DNA from: a virus
Virus record (IMG/VR): IMGVR_UViG_3300021957_000115
Location: 1-38,096 of that record
Strand: one strand, 5' to 3'
Length of the DNA stretch: 38,096 nucleotides
The first letter of the stretch is position 1. Every line of letters starts with the position of its first letter. The notes under the pieces were generated by a model. The model was not told the DNA's origin and did no database searches. It worked only from the letters and a program-made list of their open reading frames with translations. This document shows, in pieces, positions 1-8,204 of this stretch. The position numbers were made by a program, and so were the translations under genes.

Positions 1-1291
1 AACCTGAAATTACAGGAACAGAACCAGAAGCCCCAGCTTCAACAATAGTTGTTCCTTTAGTAACTATAGTTGCTTTACCTTTATTAAATAGCTTCTGTTC
101 TTGCTCAACGTTTAACATTGAGTAATCGCTATCTACCTTATCAACTTCTTTAGACAAGCACTTATTGAGAGGGACAACTTCGGTATAAACCCCAGTTGAA
201 CTAGCTGAAGCAGTTCCTTTATTTAAAATTACAGGGGATGATCCTGACGCATCGACCTTCTTTACAATCTTTTCACCAACATCAACAATGCTTGCGTTAC
301 CTTTAGTGAAAAGCTTGCGGGTTAACGTTTCAGAAAGAATCGACCAGTAGTTGTCAACTTTAGTAACAGCCCTAGAAAAAAGCTTGTTAATAGGAGAAAC
401 CTCAGTGTAAACACCAGTTGACGTTGTTACATCAACCCCATCCACTTCTTCAGTAGTAGAAGTTGGTGCTGTCCCGCCCGTTCCAGCGTCAACAATCGTG
501 CTTGATGTATCAATCATCTGACAAGATCCGCTGTCATACACCTGACCCTCAAGAGGTTGATCCAGCATGGATGCATTGGCGTCTTTTTTGCTAACCTCTT
601 CAGAGAAGTCGCAATTCATCGAATTAGTGACGGTATATTGACCATTCTCATCAATTCCAGTGGTCTCATCTGCATCACTAGACAAAATAACTTTAGAGGT
701 TGTCTGGTCTAAGTCTCCTGTAAGAGGATTTAAGACGTAAGATGTCTTTGTGCAAAACTTCTCAAACTTCCTTACAAGCAAAACATACAAGCTGTCTAAG
801 TCCTGATCTTCAACACGAACAATATCCTGACCTGTAAAGAGGAAATCAACAAATTCAGGATTAAAAGATTTATCTGGATCAGGCGCCCCAGCAGCAATAT
901 GTAAAGACCCACCTTCACCATCATCTTCAGGAAAATACTCCTTAACATCCTCCCTCTTAATAAAATAAGTCCGAGTATATGAAGGAAATCCACCCTGAGT
1001 AGCAGAAGGTTCTTTATATTCAAAATTATAAGCCCCTTGATCCGACCTGTCAGCAGCATAATACCACTTAACCCAGCCATTCCCATCAGCACTTGTTACA
1101 TGAACAAGCTTGTGGTTGGCGTATTCCCCGTCCTTAGAATTATAAGACTCACCATATACAGGAGTCTTCCAAGCCTTCAAAGTGCTGTCAACCTGTATAT
1201 AAAATACAACATCGTCAACATCAGGGGTTGAATACCTTAATACTGGATGTCTTGCTGGGGAAGGGTTTTTTTCTCTTCGTGATTTAGGCAT
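1..1291 (-). CDS. Repeat-containing fibre-like phage protein, 3' end beyond window
   Basis: A minus-strand frame stays open from ATG at 1291 to the left edge, giving at least 430 residues with no stop; I translated it by hand. The N-terminal ~210 residues look globular (start MPKSRREKNPS, several aromatic-rich stretches). After that, a 74-residue unit repeats in tandem: copies begin near 421 and 199 with S-T-G-V-Y-T-E-V, and a diverged copy lies upstream near 640. Each unit ends in a small-residue stretch such as DASGSSPV. It is the last gene of the late operon, after lysis-type genes, a place where fibre or other virion-surface proteins are common. Function is inferred from position and repeats only; I recognise no named family. 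No Shine-Dalgarno is seen. Confidence 0.75.
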   Translation of the reverse strand, partial: MPKSRREKNPSPARHPVLRYSTPDVDDVVFYIQVDSTLKAWKTPVYGESYNSKDGEYANHKLVHVTSADGNGWVKWYYAADRSDQGAYNFEYKEPSATQGGFPSYTRTYFIKREDVKEYFPEDDGEGGSLHIAAGAPDPDKSFNPEFVDFLFTGQDIVRVEDQDLDSLYVLLVRKFEKFCTKTSYVLNPLTGDLDQTTSKVILSSDADETTGIDENGQYTVTNSMNCDFSEEVSKKDANASMLDQPLEGQVYDSGSCQMIDTSSTIVDAGTGGTAPTSTTEEVDGVDVTTSTGVYTEVSPINKLFSRAVTKVDNYWSILSETLTRKLFTKGNASIVDVGEKIVKKVDASGSSPVILNKGTASASSTGVYTEVVPLNKCLSKEVDKVDSDYSMLNVEQEQKLFNKGKATIVTKGTTIVEAGASGSVPVISG

Positions 1292-1341
1292 GATTAAATG
1301 AAGTGTAGAATACTAATATGCAATATGTGTTTTCAAATTGG

Positions 1342-1662
1342 TTACTTGTTTACACCTTTCCTTAGAGCGTCCTCAATAATTTCATCTTTCCTGTTTATAA
1401 CAGTATCTTTCTGTTCAATGATCTTAATAAGAGCATCGTGGTGTAGCTTCCGTTCTTCGCGGTCTTCCTTTTCCCCCTTGCGGCGGTTCTTTTCCATCCA
1501 GACGCTAAACGCCCCAAGGGCTACCGTCATCATACCCAATGCTCCGTATTGCCCTGCTATGTGTGTGAAATCTGTAGTTCCTACTAAGTCTACGTTAGTG
1601 GCTATACTGGCAATCATTAAGGAGGTTACAGGAAATAAAGGTATGTTCATAGGAGCGGTCAT
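1342..1662 (-). CDS. Holin-like small membrane protein
   Basis: A 106-residue protein with a hydrophobic N-terminal half (two short apolar stretches, roughly residues 5-25 and 34-55) followed by a highly charged C-terminal half predicted as a coiled coil (KNRRKGEKEDREERK onward). Small size, N-terminal membrane segments and a charged tail are typical of phage holins. It lies 11 bp downstream of the amidase gene, which supports a role in letting the amidase reach the peptidoglycan. Holins share little sequence, so the call rests on architecture and neighbours. It could instead be another small inner-membrane lysis or exclusion protein. Confidence 0.55.
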   Translation of the reverse strand: MTAPMNIPLFPVTSLMIASIATNVDLVGTTDFTHIAGQYGALGMMTVALGAFSVWMEKNRRKGEKEDREERKLHHDALIKIIEQKDTVINRKDEIIEDALRKGVNK

Positions 1663-1673
1663 TGTGTTAAAGG

Positions 1674-2366
1674 TTAAGATGCTGTGCGCTGCTTGACGGC
1701 ATTGATATATGTTTCAGCAAAAGCTTGTATTCCAAGTTCATCGACGCGCATAAGATGGCTCATGTTGGAGCAATCAAAAGGCTCAGTCAATACAATAGGA
1801 CACTTGCAAGCCCACAGGCTTCTGCCACCGCGATCATTCTTACCCCTTGGCAAGAGCTTGGATTTCCTAGTGGTGGTCTTCATGAGCCGCGCAAACGCTT
1901 TTAAAAGGTTCTTTGCCATACTAGCCCCCTTCTTGGAGCTAACGTAATGTGCCATCTCAACACGACCTGCCTGTGCCAACCAATTAAAATGTAGCTCCAA
2001 AGCCCGATCTGGATTCCATCGGTTCACTCGGCTATAAACCTCGTCGATCTGAAGGGAATAGCTACTTATGGGTTTGCGATAGAATACCTTAACTTGTATC
2101 TCATCATCGTAAGAGGCAAGAGCAACCATCTCTTTAGCCACCAAAGAGTTAAACTCAAACTCACTCTTACCCACTGGGTGGGGCGCGTATGCTCCTGTAG
2201 CTTTGCTGTTATGCCCTACAACCACGGCGACCTTAATGCGACCCTTAGAAGATGATGGGCTGTATTGCGGGAGTAGGCTACGCAAAAAATCCACAACCTT
2301 ATCCATCGGCTTATTCTCAGCCAACCAAATTGCTTTCCATACGTCAGATTTAGATACTGGTTTCAT
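1674..2366 (-). CDS. N-acetylmuramoyl-L-alanine amidase (Amidase_3-like endolysin)
   Basis: This is probably the phage endolysin, cutting the amide bond between MurNAc and L-alanine of peptidoglycan. The 230-residue protein shows the zinc amidase pattern: VVVGHNS with His52, the E-F-E-F-N element with Glu71, LELHFN with His126, and LTEPFDCSN with the likely catalytic Glu195. I chose ATG 2366 (MKPVSKSDVW): the frame is open further upstream to 2462 but that part lies in the DUF1353 gene, and starting at 2366 leaves only a 17-bp overlap. It sits between DUF1353 and the holin-like gene, a lysis cassette. There is no signal peptide, so export would need the holin. Confidence 0.82.
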   Translation of the reverse strand: MKPVSKSDVWKAIWLAENKPMDKVVDFLRSLLPQYSPSSSKGRIKVAVVVGHNSKATGAYAPHPVGKSEFEFNSLVAKEMVALASYDDEIQVKVFYRKPISSYSLQIDEVYSRVNRWNPDRALELHFNWLAQAGRVEMAHYVSSKKGASMAKNLLKAFARLMKTTTRKSKLLPRGKNDRGGRSLWACKCPIVLTEPFDCSNMSHLMRVDELGIQAFAETYINAVKQRTAS

Positions 2367-2772
2367 TGCTGTAGAATTTAGCTTTGCACTTCCTCCATCT
2401 CGCCCAGCCCCCAACACGGACAGAACTAAAATACATCTGCCGCGTAAAGAAGCCAACACCATACTGCTTCATGTATAGAAGGAAGAGGCTGTCGGCGTGA
2501 CCTCGCTTCAATTGGAACGGGCAGTCAGACCTATAAAGATAATCATGCAGAATACCTGCATAGATATAGTAAGGACTTTTACTAAAGATGCTCTGAAACA
2601 TCTTAGGAATACTCAACCCGTCACTCAGGAAACCCTTCGGGATGTTTATCTCTGCGCCCTTGTGGAGCTTGAATCTCAGCACACCACTAGACCAAAACAC
2701 GCGCTCCTTGCCGATAAAGGCGGTGGAAAGCACGTTTCTTGGTAGGCATGGGTCTGTAGTTACTTTGGGCAT
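2350..2772 (-). CDS. DUF1353 family phage protein
   Basis: A 140-residue protein with the DUF1353 signature: I-P-K-G-F-x-S-D-G-L-S-I-P-K around residues 45-57, then A-G-I-L-H-D-Y-L-Y-R near residues 73-82, and a C-terminal helix ending R-x-M-Y-F-S-S-V-R-V-G-G. The conserved Asp and His residues could bind metal. DUF1353 proteins are common in tailed phages next to lysis or tail genes; their activity is unknown to me. Here it overlaps the amidase start by 17 bp and follows a lipoprotein gene by 2 bp, so the cluster is probably co-transcribed. Confidence 0.8.
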   Translation of the reverse strand: MPKVTTDPCLPRNVLSTAFIGKERVFWSSGVLRFKLHKGAEINIPKGFLSDGLSIPKMFQSIFSKSPYYIYAGILHDYLYRSDCPFQLKRGHADSLFLLYMKQYGVGFFTRQMYFSSVRVGGWARWRKCKAKFYSNETSI

Positions 2773-2774
2773 GA

Positions 2775-3047
2775 CTACTTGGAGTCAGATACTTTTTCGG
2801 GTGCGCGTAGTTTAAAGAACAGGCTAGGCTTCGACCAAGGCTGAAACCTTAGCCCAGCCTTAGAGCCTGACTGAGTTCTGTATGTAACGGAGCCGCTAAT
2901 CGGCATAGAGCAAGACGCAAAGCATAGAAGGAAAAGAACACCGACCGTTGCTAGGAGTAGCATCTGGATGATCTTCCCCACAAGACGTTGCTTGTAAGTA
3001 GGTCGCCCACAAAACTCTAGGATCTCGTCTGGTATTCTTTCCCTCAT
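2775..3047 (-). CDS. Small predicted lipoprotein, possible spanin component
   Basis: A 90-residue protein with a basic N-terminal region, a hydrophobic segment at about residues 29-45 and a lipobox-like F-A-S-C ending at Cys46, followed by a short polar tail. The ~28-residue region before the membrane segment is long for a classical lipoprotein signal, so it may instead be a single-pass inner-membrane protein. It is packed tightly (2-bp gaps) in the lysis cluster, where small lipoproteins often act as spanins on the outer membrane. That role is inference from context; sequence identity gives no support. Confidence 0.6.
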   Translation of the reverse strand: MRERIPDEILEFCGRPTYKQRLVGKIIQMLLLATVGVLFLLCFASCSMPISGSVTYRTQSGSKAGLRFQPWSKPSLFFKLRAPEKVSDSK

Positions 3048-3049
3048 AA

Positions 3050-3538
3050 TTACTTATCGTATTGTTTAGTTGCCAAAAAATATTCGTCCATGTCCTCTTC
3101 GTCAATATCGAGAGAGGGGATTGCAATCATCGCCTGAACTAATGAATGCCCACGCTCAATAGTAGAAGCATGTTTCCATCCAGCCTGTGTTGCAACTCGC
3201 GTATCTTCGTCGGGAATGCCCGCGATGACAGTTTCGATCATGGCGGTTTTACCTACAATGTCTAAAACAGCCTTTAGCTTCCACATGTCCACTACGTCAG
3301 GCACAACTGGTGCAACCGCAGGAAATGGTTCTGGTTCTGGGAAAACATGACCTTCAACTGGAGAGAGTCCCATTGACTCTAGGAACTCAGCTTGAGAGTC
3401 ATAGAGATCAATGTCAGCCTCACGTCCTGCTGGGATGTGAACCCGTGCTGGATCAATCTCGGTGACTGTGTAGCGGGTGTGATTGACGGTGACGTAATCT
3501 CCGTCCTTGTCTTCTTTAGTTGTGTAATATTTTTGCAT
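3050..3538 (-). CDS. Conserved phage-type protein of unknown function
   Basis: A 162-residue acidic protein. The N-terminal ~60 residues form a small domain (YYTTKEDKDGDYV), then a proline-rich linker (PEPEPFPAVAPVVP, around 68-81) leads to a helical C-terminal part that starts W-K-L-K-A-V-L-D-I-V-G and ends E-D-M-D-E-Y-F-L-A-T. The second part resembles short helical domains in phage structural proteins, but I cannot name the family. It overlaps the methyltransferase gene by 23 bp, so translation of the two is likely coupled. Confidence 0.65.
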   Translation of the reverse strand: MQKYYTTKEDKDGDYVTVNHTRYTVTEIDPARVHIPAGREADIDLYDSQAEFLESMGLSPVEGHVFPEPEPFPAVAPVVPDVVDMWKLKAVLDIVGKTAMIETVIAGIPDEDTRVATQAGWKHASTIERGHSLVQAMIAIPSLDIDEEDMDEYFLATKQYDK

Positions 3539-4022
3539 AGCGTGTGTTAGGTATGAGTTCGTGATCGTGTTGGGCTAGGTATTTAGCCACTGAGGGATAA
3601 TGTGCGTCATGAACAAGGAGACAGCCACCAGCGCGGAGCATGGAGAGTGCTTTGTCGCAGTCGTTCTTGGTGTGTTCGTAGTCATGGTTTGCATCGACTA
3701 CCACAAGATCACATGGAGGAATGACTGACGGATCAAACGTCATGGAGTCTTCCGTGAGTTGAGTGATGTTATCAAACTTGTGGAACTTGTAAAATTGCCC
3801 AAGGTCTTTGTTCGGTTGTATTTCTAGGTGCAGACCTTCGCCGCCGTTAGGCAGGTCAAGTGTCCATACGTGGTCGGCAACTTCGGCAAGGCAAGCAGTG
3901 GTGAAACCATGGTAGGTTCCAAACTCAAAGACGTTGCCCGTCTCCCGAAACTCTACAGCCTGTGACGCTGCAAAGTCACGTTCGACCTGCTTACCTGTGT
4001 TATTGTAATTAGCGCATTTCAT
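3516..4022 (-). CDS. Class I SAM-dependent methyltransferase
   Basis: A 168-residue Rossmann-fold methyltransferase of the Methyltransf_24 type. The glycine-rich motif I is F-E-F-G-T-Y-H-G-F-T-T (about residues 32-42), motif II is W-T-L-D-L-P, and the motif IV/post-IV region reads D-L-V-V-V-D-A-N-H-D-Y near 105-115, followed by G-G-C-L-L-V-H-D-A. Relatives often modify sugars or small molecules and are found in phage and glycan clusters. The substrate is not visible; modification of a virion component or surface glycan is one guess. It is only 1 bp downstream of the LRR protein gene. Confidence 0.78.
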   Translation of the reverse strand: MKCANYNNTGKQVERDFAASQAVEFRETGNVFEFGTYHGFTTACLAEVADHVWTLDLPNGGEGLHLEIQPNKDLGQFYKFHKFDNITQLTEDSMTFDPSVIPPCDLVVVDANHDYEHTKNDCDKALSMLRAGGCLLVHDAHYPSVAKYLAQHDHELIPNTRYAKILHN

Positions 4023-4023
4023 A

Positions 4024-5229
4024 TTAACTATTTAACCAGATGTATCCCTTGTCATCGCCCGTTGCGAGCCATGTTTCAAACTCTGCGGAACCTATGTTGC
4101 CGCCGTATGAGATAACCCCCGTTGCGGTTGTGGCGAGGGAATCTACAAACGCGATCAATGCCGCTTCGGTCAGGTCGTTGTCACCGATGTCGGAGCCTAC
4201 TGCTCCATAATACTCAAAGCTAAGGTCAACGCCCGTTGCTAGTAGAGAGGTCAAGGAGTTGTTGTAGCAATACAGAAGGGTCAATGCCGTCAAGCCCGAA
4301 GCATCAAGTGAGGTCAAGGAGTTTTCGTAGCAATACAGAGTGGTCAATGCCGTCAAACCCGAAACATCGAGTGAGGTCAAGGAGTTGTTGTTGCAAAACA
4401 GAGTGGTCAATGCCGTCAAGCCCGAAGCATCAAGTGAGGTCAAGGAGTTGTTGTAGCAAAACAGAAGGGTCAACTCCCCTTTCTTGCCGCTAGAGGCACT
4501 GGTAGCACTCCAAATGTAAATTTCCGTGGGTGCGCCGCCATTGTGTGGGATGGATAGATAAACGCTGGTATCTGCCGCAATGGCTCCATAGACAGGTGCG
4601 CCTCCGTCCACTGAGTAACAGATGCCCGTAGCCGACTCCGTGCCATCATGTTTTACCGTGACGGATAAGTTGCTGGTCTTTGTGCTGACCATTCTGACGA
4701 TACCTGCTGGGTTCCCTGCTGGTATGTCGGAGAGTTTCGCGTTTTTACTGCCCCCGTCTACAGTGACGTTAAATTGCCAACTGGTAGGCAAAGATTCCCC
4801 TCCCCCTCGATACTCCATCACCTGCCCCGTGTCCTCGGTCTTATAAACGGTGCCGACTGCCACACCTGTCAGGGCATAGGCGGCTTCTTTGTTGGCGATA
4901 GAGGTTACACCCTCTTGAAAGGATACAAACTTGTCTGGATGGGTCGAAGGAAGATCTCCAGCATTAGCACCACCCGCAGCAACACGCCACGAAGCACCTT
5001 CTGCATAGACGATCTCACCCTCTGAGTATGACTTAGATGAGTCGATAGGTTCTGCGTCTTGCTTTGCCTCAAGCTCTGAAAATTTATCAAGAATAGATTT
5101 AGCGGCCAAGGCTTTCTTTGATTGCAAAGAATCAATCCACTTAGCGTCACCACCAAGGTTGTCGGTTATCTTCTCTAAAATATCAGAATCTGTATCGGTT
5201 TTATGTGGAAGGGGATCAGGATGTGCCAT
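4024..5229 (-). CDS. Fibre-like protein with leucine-rich repeats
   Basis: A 401-residue protein. Residues 60-105 look like a fibre/appendage attachment domain (Y-S-E-G-E-I-V-Y-A-E-G-A-S-W-R), residues 110-250 are beta-rich, and residues 258-341 hold four 21-residue leucine-rich repeats of pattern NNSLTSLDASGLTALTTLYC, the last one degenerate. The C-terminal ~50 residues form a separate domain. LRRs bind protein or glycan surfaces, so a receptor-binding or virion-decoration role is plausible. The repeats are nearly identical in DNA, unlike most ancient LRR arrays. The gene follows the capsid gene terminator and starts ATG 5229 with no SD. Confidence 0.75.
   Translation of the reverse strand: MAHPDPLPHKTDTDSDILEKITDNLGGDAKWIDSLQSKKALAAKSILDKFSELEAKQDAEPIDSSKSYSEGEIVYAEGASWRVAAGGANAGDLPSTHPDKFVSFQEGVTSIANKEAAYALTGVAVGTVYKTEDTGQVMEYRGGGESLPTSWQFNVTVDGGSKNAKLSDIPAGNPAGIVRMVSTKTSNLSVTVKHDGTESATGICYSVDGGAPVYGAIAADTSVYLSIPHNGGAPTEIYIWSATSASSGKKGELTLLFCYNNSLTSLDASGLTALTTLFCNNNSLTSLDVSGLTALTTLYCYENSLTSLDASGLTALTLLYCYNNSLTSLLATGVDLSFEYYGAVGSDIGDNDLTEAALIAFVDSLATTATGVISYGGNIGSAEFETWLATGDDKGYIWLNS
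4207..4458 (-). repeat. 63-bp tandem repeats encoding LRR units
   Basis: Four consecutive 63-bp units encode residues 258-341 of the fibre-like protein. The first three are almost identical in DNA, each containing the plus-strand words GTCAAGGAGTT and TCAATGCCGTCAA; the fourth has diverged. The period is a multiple of three, so unit gain or loss keeps the frame. Confidence 0.85.
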
Positions 5230-5262
5230 AATAAAAGTGTTTTAAAAAATTTGAAAAAGAAC

Positions 5263-5303
5263 AACAAACCCCCTCCTACCACAAGGATAAAAGAGGGCTT
5301 GTT
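5263..5303 (-). terminator. Intrinsic terminator after the major capsid gene
   Basis: On the minus strand an AACAAGCCCTCT arm pairs with GAGGGGGTTTGTT (one mismatch), followed by a U-rich tract (GTTCTTTTTC). It lies 11 bp after the capsid stop and before the LRR gene, so it would end or attenuate the abundant capsid transcript. Confidence 0.75.
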
Positions 5304-5313
5304 GAGTTAAGGG

Positions 5314-6579
5314 TTAAGCAAGAACATCGTCAACAGCAAGGCTCAGAGGAGCAACTTGATGAATGAATACAACACCGCGCTCAGGGTGGCGGGTCTGGAA
5401 TCCATTAACGATCTTACCACGGAAGTATCCTAGAGTCCCATCAGGGTTCGTATCACGATCCTTAATGTTATTGAAGATATACTCACCAGCGTAGTTTTGA
5501 GCTTTAAACTTAGCTCGTCCTACAGCACTAAGCGGAGCAGGAACAAGACAATCAAGGACAGAAGTCACAAGGATTGCTCCCATCTCGTAGTTTGCGTTCT
5601 TATACTCAGAACGAATAGAGCCGTCAGCAGCGTAAGCTCGCTCCTCAAACCAACCGTTCATGGTAGAAACCAGAGGGAAGGTATCAGAACCGTCAGCGCC
5701 AACAACAGCTGCGTCAGTATATTCAGCATCACCAGACTCATACTTCGTAAAGCGGCGTGGCTGAGGATCAATAACGTGAGCGTAACCACCATAAGTATGA
5801 GTGATACCAAGACCCTTAAGAAGGATGTCGGCATGACCAGAGTTACGGAAGTCCTCGCGGATCTCAGAATTGCCCTTACGAATATAAGAACTGTGCTCAG
5901 CAGAAGTTACAAGCTTGTAGATGTATCCACCACCAGATTGTGCAACACCAGCTGTGCCAGCATTTTCACGGTCAAGATCAATATGAATACTATCCAGCAT
6001 GGATTGAGTCATGATTGAAGCAGGGATTTCATCAGCAAAGATTGCATCTCCGTTGTTATACGAAGTAACATCATTAACAACGCTAGTCTCGCCAGTAGTG
6101 ACAAAGCCAGTAGCTGTAGGGATGATCTTAGAATCACAAGCTGCAGCGTAAGACATACGGTTACGGCGTAGCATGTATTCCTTGGTCATTTGCTCAAGAG
6201 TGCGAGTAACATTACCAAGTTGCTCGTCACGCTTCCACTTAACACGAAGGTCTTCCACACAAAAGTCTGGAGACTCGATAGCTTTAGCAGCGAGGTTGGT
6301 TGTTCTTACAGTCTGAGCGAATGTAGCTGATTCAGTTACAGGCAAACAAATGTTGTTTGTGCCTGGGGTAGTCGAAGACACATATTGCGTCCAAGCCTTC
6401 TCTGTATCGGGGAAGCTGCGCTCCCAGCGAACATTACTGATTACGTGTCCGATTTGACCTTTCCAAGTCTTTTTACGGATTTGACTGAGCCAAGGGCTCG
6501 ACGGTGTTACTAGAGCATCAATGATGCCAGTAAGCCTTTGCGTTTCTTCCTGTAGGAAGTTTTCTATTTCATTAGCCAT
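5314..6579 (-). CDS. Major capsid protein (probable)
   Basis: A 421-residue protein without signal or membrane segments, placed directly after the scaffold gene, where tailed phages keep the major capsid gene. Its composition (long N-terminal helical region MANEIENFLQEETQRLTG, then beta-rich regions and a compact C-terminal domain) fits an HK97-fold capsid subunit, but I see no diagnostic motif, so the call depends on gene order. It has its own promoter-like site and palindrome upstream and terminators on both sides, as expected for a gene that needs very high expression. Start ATG 6579 lies after an A/T-rich leader lacking an SD. Confidence 0.78.
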   Translation of the reverse strand: MANEIENFLQEETQRLTGIIDALVTPSSPWLSQIRKKTWKGQIGHVISNVRWERSFPDTEKAWTQYVSSTTPGTNNICLPVTESATFAQTVRTTNLAAKAIESPDFCVEDLRVKWKRDEQLGNVTRTLEQMTKEYMLRRNRMSYAAACDSKIIPTATGFVTTGETSVVNDVTSYNNGDAIFADEIPASIMTQSMLDSIHIDLDRENAGTAGVAQSGGGYIYKLVTSAEHSSYIRKGNSEIREDFRNSGHADILLKGLGITHTYGGYAHVIDPQPRRFTKYESGDAEYTDAAVVGADGSDTFPLVSTMNGWFEERAYAADGSIRSEYKNANYEMGAILVTSVLDCLVPAPLSAVGRAKFKAQNYAGEYIFNNIKDRDTNPDGTLGYFRGKIVNGFQTRHPERGVVFIHQVAPLSLAVDDVLA

Positions 6580-6744
6580 AGTATTAGTTTGTTATAAGTT
6601 AGTTTTTGCCTCTAAAGCATGAATTTTACAATACGAAGAGACGAATTGTTCATAGTGAATCATAAAGATTCTTTAGAGAGGTGTAACGTAACCAAGCAAT
6701 ACGGAAGACTAATTTAGTAGCTGTTTTCTTAAGCTCGCAAAACG

Positions 6745-6772
6745 ATTAACATATATTGACATACACAGTCAA
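6745..6772 (-). promoter_or_regulatory. Promoter-like site for the capsid gene
   Basis: On the minus strand TTGACT (6772-6767) is separated by 16 bp from GTTAAT (6750-6745), a fair sigma70-like pair. The -35 overlaps a palindrome TTGAC-N7-GTCAA at 6756-6772, which could be an operator. It lies just downstream of the scaffold terminator, where a fresh promoter is needed. Confidence 0.5.
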
Positions 6773-6795
6773 CATCTTTTTTAATGTTCCTTTAA

Positions 6796-6846
6796 AAAAA
6801 AATAAAGCCCTGCCCCCACAAAATGAACAAAAAAGAGGGCAGGGCT
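6796..6846 (-). terminator. Strong intrinsic terminator after the scaffold gene
   Basis: On the minus strand GCCCTGCCCTC (6845-6835) pairs with GGGGGCAGGGC (6817-6807), followed by TTTATTTTTTTTT. This is a textbook stem plus U-tract and separates scaffold from capsid transcription. Confidence 0.88.
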
Positions 6847-6886
6847 TACACAACAGCGTTAACTGTCATGTTCCCCACATAGGAAA

Positions 6887-8182
6887 TTATATGTTCATAG
6901 ATTTCATTCTTTCTCCCAAAGCATCGGACAAGCTCATGTTACTATTAAATGAAGGAGAAGCTGGAGGCGAAGCTGCTGTCTTAGAAACAGATGGAGGAGA
7001 AACCGCCTTGTTCCTATTCACCAATGCCCTAAGTTTTGCTATCTCAGAAGAGAAATCTGAGTTTTGTCTCATCAAATGAGGAACGGCAGTAAGAGCAAAA
7101 GCTCCTAAGCCTTGGATTTCTGGATCATTCTTAAAATCAAGATCGTGGCTGTCAGCTATAGCTTTCGACCAATCCTCATTATTTGTGCCATCCTCGTTAA
7201 GAAACGCCCCAATCTTACCCTCGTATTCAGAGAAAGAATTGTTAACGTGATCTCTGTAAACGCTCTGCTCCTGCTCGGACATGTAAGCGTCACGAGCTTC
7301 TTGCTGTGCTCTGCTCTCACTAAGTCGCTCTTGAGCAGTAGAGCGAAGATTCGACTCAAAATGAGTCAAATTCAGCATCTCATCAGCTTTATTGAAAATA
7401 GTATTAACATCACGAGGGCTAATATTATAACTATCAACAAGATTTTGAATGTTCGCGTCCTGAGTGGCTTTGTCACCCGCAGAAATAGCCTTCAAGATGC
7501 TACCTTCTGGAATAGAGGCTGAAGCCTCAATGTTCTTGGCTGTTGAAGCAATATTCTGATACGGAATCTCAATCTGATTCCTATATTCAGGAGTTGCCTG
7601 AAAGTCAAATAAAGCCAGTTTGTCTTGAGCTTCTTTAAGAGCAACCTCAACTTGGGCTACCCTTTCAGCTTTCGCTGAAATTTCCTGCATCTCGGGGGTC
7701 GTAATAGAACCGCTCTTAAGTTGAGCGTTCTCCTCCTTGAGACTTTTGTTTTCACCTCTGATCTCTGCCCATTTAAGTCCTTGGTTAGGATTTTCATAGA
7801 GCTCTTTGATTTCAGAGAGAATATCATCATTGGAAGATTCTTCTAAAGCATCATCTTTGTCGGATGAGGCTTCGGTGTCGTCAGTTGAATCCTCTGGAGC
7901 GACCTCGGGATCAGGTTCTGGAGTAGGCTCTGGCTCTGGTTCCTTTTCAGGTTCTGGCTCCTTATCTGGATCATACAGCTCGTCTGGGTCGTAATCTGGA
8001 TCGTTAGCCAAAAAAGGCTCATCCATACCAACAGAATCACTATTTGATTCCTGTGGTTCACCTTGTCCTTCAGAATCAGCCTCAACTCCAGCAGGGTTGC
8101 CCTCGTTGGCGAAAAAATCGCCAATTCGGTCACTCTGGTCAGACATAGCTTCTTCTCCTGTCGTTATTTCTTCGTTTTCCAT
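6887..8182 (-). CDS. Capsid scaffolding protein (probable)
   Basis: A 431-residue, strongly acidic protein. Residues 1-120 are low-complexity Asp/Glu/Pro/Ser (repeated PEPEKEPEPEP), residues ~125-190 form a coiled coil (EIRGENKSLKEENAQLKSG), followed by a helical middle and an Ala/Ser/Pro-rich stretch near residues 400-420. Acidic, coiled-coil proteins between portal and capsid genes are typically scaffolds that guide procapsid assembly and are then removed. No protease motif is visible. Start ATG 8182 follows an A-rich leader without SD. Confidence 0.72.
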   Translation of the reverse strand: MENEEITTGEEAMSDQSDRIGDFFANEGNPAGVEADSEGQGEPQESNSDSVGMDEPFLANDPDYDPDELYDPDKEPEPEKEPEPEPTPEPDPEVAPEDSTDDTEASSDKDDALEESSNDDILSEIKELYENPNQGLKWAEIRGENKSLKEENAQLKSGSITTPEMQEISAKAERVAQVEVALKEAQDKLALFDFQATPEYRNQIEIPYQNIASTAKNIEASASIPEGSILKAISAGDKATQDANIQNLVDSYNISPRDVNTIFNKADEMLNLTHFESNLRSTAQERLSESRAQQEARDAYMSEQEQSVYRDHVNNSFSEYEGKIGAFLNEDGTNNEDWSKAIADSHDLDFKNDPEIQGLGAFALTAVPHLMRQNSDFSSEIAKLRALVNRNKAVSPPSVSKTAASPPASPSFNSNMSLSDALGERMKSMNI

Positions 8183-8204
8183 ATCGTTTGTTTATTTTAA
8201 TGAT

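Larger units (their letters stand above)
6580..6886. other. Intergenic regulatory block between scaffold and capsid genes
   Basis: These 307 bp hold no convincing gene. From right to left they contain a strong terminator for the scaffold operon, a palindrome with a promoter-like site, and about 160 bp of A/T-rich untranslated leader before the capsid ATG. Confidence 0.7.

Noticed and set aside
5497-6018. 173-codon plus-strand frame opposite the capsid gene
   Set aside because: It lies wholly inside the capsid gene, in the opposite direction, with no leader or neighbour support.
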